A stretch of 7,152 nt of DNA from CAZGVV01 sp964529155. Its GTDB lineage: Bacteria; Pseudomonadota; Alphaproteobacteria; Rickettsiales; SXRF01. Location of the stretch: positions 1 through 7,152 of the forward strand of contig CAZGVV010000082.1 in assembly GCA_964529155.1 (NCBI GenBank). Reading direction: 5' to 3'. Shown here one piece after another: positions 6,072-7,152 of the stretch. A program made the translations under genes and the position numbers. The notes beneath the pieces are model-generated. The model was not told the origin of the DNA, did no database searches, and saw nothing but the letters and a program-made list of their open reading frames with translations. Position 1 is the first letter of the stretch; each line of letters begins with the position of its first letter.

Positions 6072-7052
6072 ATGATGGCTTGCAATATCCGGCATGATTG
6101 GGCGGCATCGGAAGTGGCGGCGTTGTTTGCGCTGCCGTTTCATGAGCTGATGTTCCGCGCCCAAACCGCACACCGCGCGCATTTCGCCGCCGGTGAGGTG
6201 CAGATTTCCACATTACTTTCCATTAAAACAGGTGGTTGCCCGGAAGACTGCTCGTATTGCCCACAAAGCTCGCAGTTCGACACTGGCGTCAAAGCCGAAA
6301 AATTAATGGACAAAGCTGCCGTTTTTGCCGAAGCCGCCCGCGCCAAGGAAGCCGGGGCTACCCGCTTCTGCATGGGCGCTGCCTGGCGCTCGCCCAAGGA
6401 CCGCGACATTGAAAAAGTGTCGGAACTGGTTGCCGGTATCAAAGCTATGGGGCTGGAAACCTGCGCTACGCTTGGCATGCTCAGCCGCCCGCAAGCTGAA
6501 GCGCTCAAAAACGCCGGGCTGGATTATTATAACCACAACCTGGATACATCCCCTGAATTTTACGACAAAATCATCACCACCCGTACCTATCAGGACCGTC
6601 TGGACACGTTGGAAAACGTCCGCAATGCTGGAATGAATGTATGCTGCGGCGGCATTGTGGGGTTGGGTGAATCGGCCAATGACCGCGCTGAAATGCTCCG
6701 CACCCTCGCCAATTTACCGCAACACCCGGAAAGTGTGCCTATTAACATGCTGGTGCGTGTAGAAGGCACGCCGCTTTCCAGCAGCGCTGAGGCCGTGGAC
6801 CCGTTTGACTTCGTCCGTACCATTGCCGTTGCCCGCTTGCTGATGCCCGCCTCCATGGTGCGCCTGTCTGCCGGGCGTGAGACTATGAGCGAGGAGTTGC
6901 AAGCGCTATGCTTCCTGGCCGGTGCAAATTCCATTTTCTACGGCGAAAAACTACTCACCACCGCCAACCCCGAAGCCGAAGCCGACCGCGCCCTGTTCGC
7001 CAAGCTTGGCATCACGCCGATGCGCATCGAATGCAAAATGAAAGCCGCCTAA
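6072..7052 (+). CDS. bioB: Biotin synthase BioB
   Basis: A radical SAM enzyme that inserts sulfur into dethiobiotin to make biotin. It has 326 residues, normal for the family. The radical SAM [4Fe-4S] motif CPEDCSYC is at 56-63 (Cys56, Cys60, Cys63) and is followed by PQSS. The ligands of the auxiliary [2Fe-2S] cluster, the sulfur donor, are all present: Cys100 (RFCMGAAWR), Cys131 (ETCATLG), Cys191 (NVCCGG) and Arg264 (VRLSAGR). YNHNLDTS at 153-160 is the usual SAM/substrate-site motif, and the C-terminal GANSIFYGEKLLTT at 284-297 is typical. Two ATGs in a row (6072 and 6075) are possible starts; both follow a weak GAGAGA ribosome site. The frame is open upstream to 5985, but that part is antisense to bioF and unlike the family. 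bioB is divergent from the bioF operon and no other biotin gene follows it in the window. Confidence 0.97.
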   Translation: MMACNIRHDWAASEVAALFALPFHELMFRAQTAHRAHFAAGEVQISTLLSIKTGGCPEDCSYCPQSSQFDTGVKAEKLMDKAAVFAEAARAKEAGATRFCMGAAWRSPKDRDIEKVSELVAGIKAMGLETCATLGMLSRPQAEALKNAGLDYYNHNLDTSPEFYDKIITTRTYQDRLDTLENVRNAGMNVCCGGIVGLGESANDRAEMLRTLANLPQHPESVPINMLVRVEGTPLSSSAEAVDPFDFVRTIAVARLLMPASMVRLSAGRETMSEELQALCFLAGANSIFYGEKLLTTANPEAEADRALFAKLGITPMRIECKMKAA

Positions 7053-7152
7053 AACCGCATTCCTGTGGAAGTTGTTCCCGTATTGATGTGGCATCCTTCT
7101 ATAGTCATTTAACATAATAATTTCTGATTCAAGAGTTGATCGATAGGTAGAG
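7053..7152. other. Intergenic DNA after bioB, no gene seen
   Basis: No convincing reading frame start or RNA gene is visible in the last 100 bases. There is no GC-rich hairpin followed by a T run, so no intrinsic terminator for bioB is recognised. A TATAGT box at 7100-7105 (within CTATAGTC, as in the left promoter at 106-113) and AT-rich DNA at 7106-7124 might belong to a promoter for a gene to the right. No -35 box lies at the right distance. Confidence 0.4.

Noticed and set aside
7083..7105. TTGATG and TATAGT as a promoter for a gene to the right
   Set aside because: The spacer is only 11 bases, too short for a sigma-70 promoter, and no downstream start codon is in the window.

Overview
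The window reads as chromosomal sequence from an alphaproteobacterium of moderate GC content. The best taxonomic clue is a pair at the left: a TSUP-family (TauE/SafE) permease followed by a TIGR02186 / Alph_Pro_TM protein. That second family is, from memory, largely alphaproteobacterial. Genus cannot be told from the sequence. Coding density is very high: the only gaps are about 118 bases at the left edge, 26 bases between bioF and bioB, 8 bases before the universal stress gene and 100 bases at the right edge. I see no tRNA, rRNA, CRISPR array, insertion sequence or phage gene.

Left block, + strand (84-2269): a strong-looking promoter leads straight into a TSUP permease. A secreted, membrane-anchored TIGR02186 protein overlaps it by 4 bases, and a UspA-type universal stress protein follows with a good ribosome binding site. 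A terminator-like hairpin with a T run sits 7 bases after the usp stop codon. This looks like one envelope or anion-export and stress transcription unit.

Right block (2173-7052): a biotin synthesis locus. bioB (+) is divergent from a tightly packed - strand operon read in the order bioF, bioH, bioC, bioD, RDD-family membrane protein. Every junction in the operon is an overlap (4, 11, 14 and 4 bases), so translation is probably coupled throughout. BioC methylates malonyl-ACP so that it can enter fatty acid synthesis. BioH removes the methyl ester from pimeloyl-ACP. BioF makes KAPA, BioD closes the ureido ring and BioB inserts sulfur. The DAPA aminotransferase (bioA or equivalent) is not in the window.

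The two blocks meet tail to tail: the usp gene and the RDD gene overlap by 62 bases at their 3' ends, and the usp terminator lies inside the RDD coding region. The most notable points are the RDD membrane gene locked into the biotin operon, the 26-base divergent bioF/bioB gap, a probable leaderless start for the TSUP gene, a short BioH, and the antisense 3' overlap. I found no clearly new system; most of the window is recognisable metabolism with unusual packing.
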